From assembly GCA_016929205.1 (NCBI GenBank), contig JAFGJF010000171.1:1-6020 (forward strand): a stretch of 6,020 nt of DNA, written 5' to 3'. The stretch comes from Anaerolineae bacterium. GTDB lineage: Bacteria; Chloroflexota; Anaerolineae; JAFGEY01. Position 1 is the stretch's first letter, and every line of letters starts with the position of its first letter. Shown piece after piece: positions 3,236-6,020 of this stretch. The position numbers were made by a program, and so were the translations under genes. Under the pieces are notes generated by a model that was not told the origin of the DNA, ran no database searches, and saw only the letters and a program-made list of their open reading frames with translations.

Positions 3236-6020
3236 CTAGTCGCCCTGATCGCGAATCTCTACAACCAGCAAACCCCCTCCCTCATCTGCGACAAACAATT
3301 CGTCGCCGGCGACAAAGACGCGCCGGGCCGATCCTGCGGTATCGATGTGACCGAGCAACGACATCTCAATCGCATCCAGACCGCCGGACACTTGGGCCAC
3401 ATAAACCCCTGCCCCGCCGCCGGCAACAAACACGTGCTGCCCGGCAACCTGCACGTCAAATGCACCGCCGGGCAGCCGGAGAAAACCGGCGGTTTGCGGC
3501 TGTACCGGATCGGACACGTCCAGCACCTGCACGCCACCCTTGGACGTCGCCGAAGACCAGTCAAGCACGGCCACGTAGGCCAGGGGACCGTCGATGGCTA
3601 TCCGGAGGCCGCGTCCCGCTATCCCCACCGCGCCGACGTGCTGAGGAGCGGATGGATCGCGTACGTCAACGACGTAGAGCGTGCCTTTTTCGCCATCCTG
3701 CTCGACCGCCACGTAGGCCAGGCCGTCACGTATGGCCAATCCCATCGCCTGACCATCGCCCAACGCCATCAGACCCAGCTGCTGCGGTGACGACGGATCG
3801 GCGACATCGATGACGACCAACCCGCCGTAGATGGTCACATAAGCGCGATCGCCAACAACGACGGCCTGGGATGCTATGCCCAAATCCAGGGCCGATAGCT
3901 CGACCGGCACGTCGGGGTCGCGCACGTCCACGATGCGCATACCCTCCCCCCATACCGGCACGTAGGCCAGGCCATCGACGACGGTATAGCCGCTGGCCCA
4001 GCGCATCTCGGCCGTTCCACGCAGCCTGGGCCAGATCCGTCTTCGCGGCGATTTGGCCAGGTCGAGCACCTGCAACCCTGCCTCCGCGCCATCGCTGGCG
4101 TAAGCAAAACCGCCGTCCACAACCACATCCACCACCTCGCCCAGCGTGCCATAAGCGCTCGAGAAGCGGAGATCGGCCGGGTCGCCCGGGTCGAGGTCTC
4201 CTGACACATCGACGGCTTCCACTCCCTTTTGCCACGAGGCCAGGTAGACGATGTCGTTGAATACGGCCAAATCCTCGACGGCAGATTTGGTGAACCACGT
4301 CCCTATCTCTTGCAGGTCTTTCGGATTCGCCACATCCACCACATGCAGCGTCGAGCCACAACCACCCTGCTCGCAGAATACGTCGGCGAAATAAGCACGG
4401 CCCTCCCGCACGGCTACAGCAAAAGGACAGAAAATCGTCTGGAAATGGCCGACCTGGGCGGGCTGCGCCGGCTCGGACAGGTCAAAAACGCGCAGTCCAT
4501 CGGCCGTAACGTAGGCATACCCTTGATCGATCGCGACATCACTCCCACACTGCGGCAAAGACACGCGCGCCGTCTCGACCGGCTCTTGCCGGTCGGACAG
4601 ATCGAGCGCACTCAGCCCACCCTCATAGGCCAGATACGCGTACCCATCTGCCAGGGCTGCACCGCGCGCCGGGCCGGGCAACGTGTGATAGGCGACCAGC
4701 CACGGCATGTCGGGCAAGGAGACGTCCATGATCGACACACCGCCCTTGCCACCCGGATCCCCCTCGGCAACCGCTGCCAGACCGTCGTGTACAGCCACTG
4801 CCTGCGCTGCGTAGCGCGTCTCCACCTGCCCAACGATGCGCGCAATGGACAGCGTCGACACGTCCACGATCAACAATCCCGCCTCCCCAGCGGCGACGTA
4901 GGCGAGCTCTTGCGCCTCATCCAGCACCATATCGTTGACCATTCCCGGCAGCGGCGGCGTAAAACCAAAATCCCCCAGGGCGGCCAGGCGGCTGTTCACT
5001 AACCCGGCAATGCGCGGCCCGATGCCCAAATAGACCGCGCCTGATGTCACCGCCACGGCGCGCGAGTGCCCGCCCAACTGCTCGACCAGCTCTAGCTGCA
5101 CCTCGTTCGAAATCTCTTCGCGAGAGATCATGGGCGTCGACACCGTGTGCACGTGCAAGCCGGTGTCGGACCAAAAGATCAATTCGGTCTCTTCTCCCGA
5201 TCGCACGGCGATGCGGTACACCTCGCCGATCGGACCGCTGTCAGGTCCACCGCCCAGGTTGACCGGCGCCCAACTTATGCCGCTGTCCTGGCTGTGCCAC
5301 AGGCCCTGCACGCTGCCCAGGTAGAGCCGGTCCGGTTGATCGGGATCGACGGCCAGGGTGTGTGCCCCCAAAAAGCCGCGTCCGGCCCGAGACAGCATGC
5401 CAAGCACGTCCGCTCCGACCATGGTCCAATGGTCTTCGCTCGGGCTGACCCGGCCGCGGTCCAGGCGGGCCAGAACGGCCTGTCTGCCAGCGCCACTCTC
5501 TTGCAAAACAGCTTCGGTAAGGGCGTAAACCGGACCGCTGCCCGACCCGCCGGCCAGCAGTGCCACCCGGCGGTAGGTGGCAGGTGCGGTCCCGGGCAGC
5601 CCATCCTCGAAAAACGCCCAGGTGCGTCCGCTGTCAAGCGAGCGATACAGCCCCCAATCCGTTCCGGCATAAAGGATGTCCGGCATAACCGGATCGATGA
5701 CCAGCGAGGATAGTCCATCCTCATTGCCGGGCGGGTTATGCCCTGTGAGCCGGGGTGGAAAGATGTCCCGGTAAACGTGCGCCCAGGTCGTGCCCCCATC
5801 GCTGCTTTTGTACAGCCCGCCTATCTTCCTGCCGCCCCGTTCGCTCTCGGGGCGATCATCAACGCGCCAGGCATAGATCAGATCGCCCTCGCTCTCATCA
5901 ACCGCCCAGGCCCCCACCTGGTCAAGAAGCGGCGTCCACGCTGTGTCCTCTTGGCTGCGGCGGTACAAAACTTGACCGGCCTTCACCAAGATCCGGCTGG
6001 GCCACACGCGGGTCACGACC
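3236..6020 (-). CDS. Large BNR/LVIVD-repeat beta-propeller protein, N-terminus beyond window
   Basis: At least 926 residues are read leftward to the TAG at 3236-3238, and the frame stays open to the window edge. A GTG at 6014-6016 could formally start it, but it lies 4 bases from the edge, opens in the middle of propeller blades and lacks a signal peptide, so I treat the gene as truncated. Residue numbers count from that GTG. Residues 1-300 carry BNR/sortilin-type blades: KSSDGGTTW (70-78), DPVMPDILYAGTDWGLYRS (108-126) with DSGRTW (128-133), and GLWHSQDSGISW (238-249). Residues about 315-926 hold LVIVD-type repeats of 40-49 residues, with strands like GLLIVDVS, GLVVIDVADPSSP and TLYVVDVRDPSAP, followed by a hairpin such as GLAYVAV. 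Such proteins are usually extracellular or cell-surface binding scaffolds. No catalytic motif is visible, and the function is unknown. The protein ends on a repeat strand, with no C-terminal anchor or sorting domain. Confidence 0.85.
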   Translation of the reverse strand, partial: VVTRVWPSRILVKAGQVLYRRSQEDTAWTPLLDQVGAWAVDESEGDLIYAWRVDDRPESERGGRKIGGLYKSSDGGTTWAHVYRDIFPPRLTGHNPPGNEDGLSSLVIDPVMPDILYAGTDWGLYRSLDSGRTWAFFEDGLPGTAPATYRRVALLAGGSGSGPVYALTEAVLQESGAGRQAVLARLDRGRVSPSEDHWTMVGADVLGMLSRAGRGFLGAHTLAVDPDQPDRLYLGSVQGLWHSQDSGISWAPVNLGGGPDSGPIGEVYRIAVRSGEETELIFWSDTGLHVHTVSTPMISREEISNEVQLELVEQLGGHSRAVAVTSGAVYLGIGPRIAGLVNSRLAALGDFGFTPPLPGMVNDMVLDEAQELAYVAAGEAGLLIVDVSTLSIARIVGQVETRYAAQAVAVHDGLAAVAEGDPGGKGGVSIMDVSLPDMPWLVAYHTLPGPARGAALADGYAYLAYEGGLSALDLSDRQEPVETARVSLPQCGSDVAIDQGYAYVTADGLRVFDLSEPAQPAQVGHFQTIFCPFAVAVREGRAYFADVFCEQGGCGSTLHVVDVANPKDLQEIGTWFTKSAVEDLAVFNDIVYLASWQKGVEAVDVSGDLDPGDPADLRFSSAYGTLGEVVDVVVDGGFAYASDGAEAGLQVLDLAKSPRRRIWPRLRGTAEMRWASGYTVVDGLAYVPVWGEGMRIVDVRDPDVPVELSALDLGIASQAVVVGDRAYVTIYGGLVVIDVADPSSPQQLGLMALGDGQAMGLAIRDGLAYVAVEQDGEKGTLYVVDVRDPSAPQHVGAVGIAGRGLRIAIDGPLAYVAVLDWSSATSKGGVQVLDVSDPVQPQTAGFLRLPGGAFDVQVAGQHVFVAGGGAGVYVAQVSGGLDAIEMSLLGHIDTAGSARRVFVAGDELFVADEGGGLLVVEIRDQGD
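3239..5075 (-). repeat. LVIVD repeat array, about 14 blades
   Basis: Within the large minus-strand protein, strands of the form G-[LV]-x-[VIA]-[VLIF]-[DE]-[VLI] begin at residues 380, 426, 467, 507, 556, 598, 647, 692, 732, 779, 828, 870 and 915 (numbered from the GTG at 6016). The spacings are 40-49 residues. The matching 'A-x-x-V-x-x-G-x-A-Y-V' hairpins number 14, beginning near residues 318 and 359. Fourteen blades would suit two seven-bladed propellers in tandem. The repeats have diverged strongly at the protein level, with unit 7 (about 647-691) the least regular, so the array is old rather than a recent expansion. Confidence 0.75.

Noticed and set aside
3056..3790. Plus-strand open frame of 244 codons running from the permease across the hairpin into the propeller gene
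   Set aside because: It overlaps two well-supported genes and an intergenic hairpin, and its product has no coherent domain. It is an open frame by composition only.
4229..5002. Plus-strand open frame of 257 codons opposite the LVIVD repeats
   Set aside because: The minus-strand frame shows regular LVIVD repeats throughout this stretch, and the plus-strand product has no such structure and no ribosome-binding site that I can see.
6014..6016. GTG as the true start of the large propeller gene
   Set aside because: It is 4 bases from the window edge, the frame is open to the edge, no Shine-Dalgarno can be seen, and the sequence begins within propeller blades without a signal peptide. A start further upstream is more likely.

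Overview
The window looks like a piece of a GC-rich chromosome from an environmental bacterium. The mix of genes (sulfatase, iron-sulfur-type aldo/keto reductase, DrrA-like ABC exporter, very large BNR plus LVIVD beta-propeller protein) resembles Chloroflexota of the Anaerolineae/Caldilineae type. This is an inference from gene style and composition only; no rRNA, tRNA or marker gene is present to settle it.

Layout. Positions 1-162 hold the last 53 codons of a sulfatase that starts outside the window. A 135-bp AT-richer spacer follows (163-297) and carries five degenerate copies of a 9-bp tandem repeat. A three-gene plus-strand operon then runs from 298 to 3179: an aldo/keto reductase with a cysteine-bearing C-terminal domain (298-1413), an ABC-type ATPase (1429-2394) and an ABC-2-type membrane permease (2391-3179). 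The gaps are 15 bp and then a 4-bp ATGA overlap, and each gene has its own Shine-Dalgarno. A 56-bp convergent intergenic region follows, filled by a strong hairpin (3189-3223). The rest of the window, on the minus strand (3236 to the right edge), is one very long gene for a repeat protein with sortilin/BNR-type blades followed by about 14 LVIVD-type blades. Its N-terminus lies beyond position 6020.

How the parts work together. The ATPase and permease clearly form one exporter, probably a dimer of each subunit. The reductase is co-transcribed with them by spacing, but no shared substrate can be read from the sequence. The beta-propeller gene is convergent and separately expressed. It probably encodes a surface or secreted protein, although its signal peptide would lie outside the window.

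I see no CRISPR array, insertion sequence, RNA gene or convincing new defence or mobile system. The most notable items are the 9-bp periodic intergenic repeat, the split cysteine motif and Asp-to-Glu change in the reductase, the hairpin whose arms are both inverted and direct repeats, and the BNR/double-propeller architecture with its clustered cysteines.
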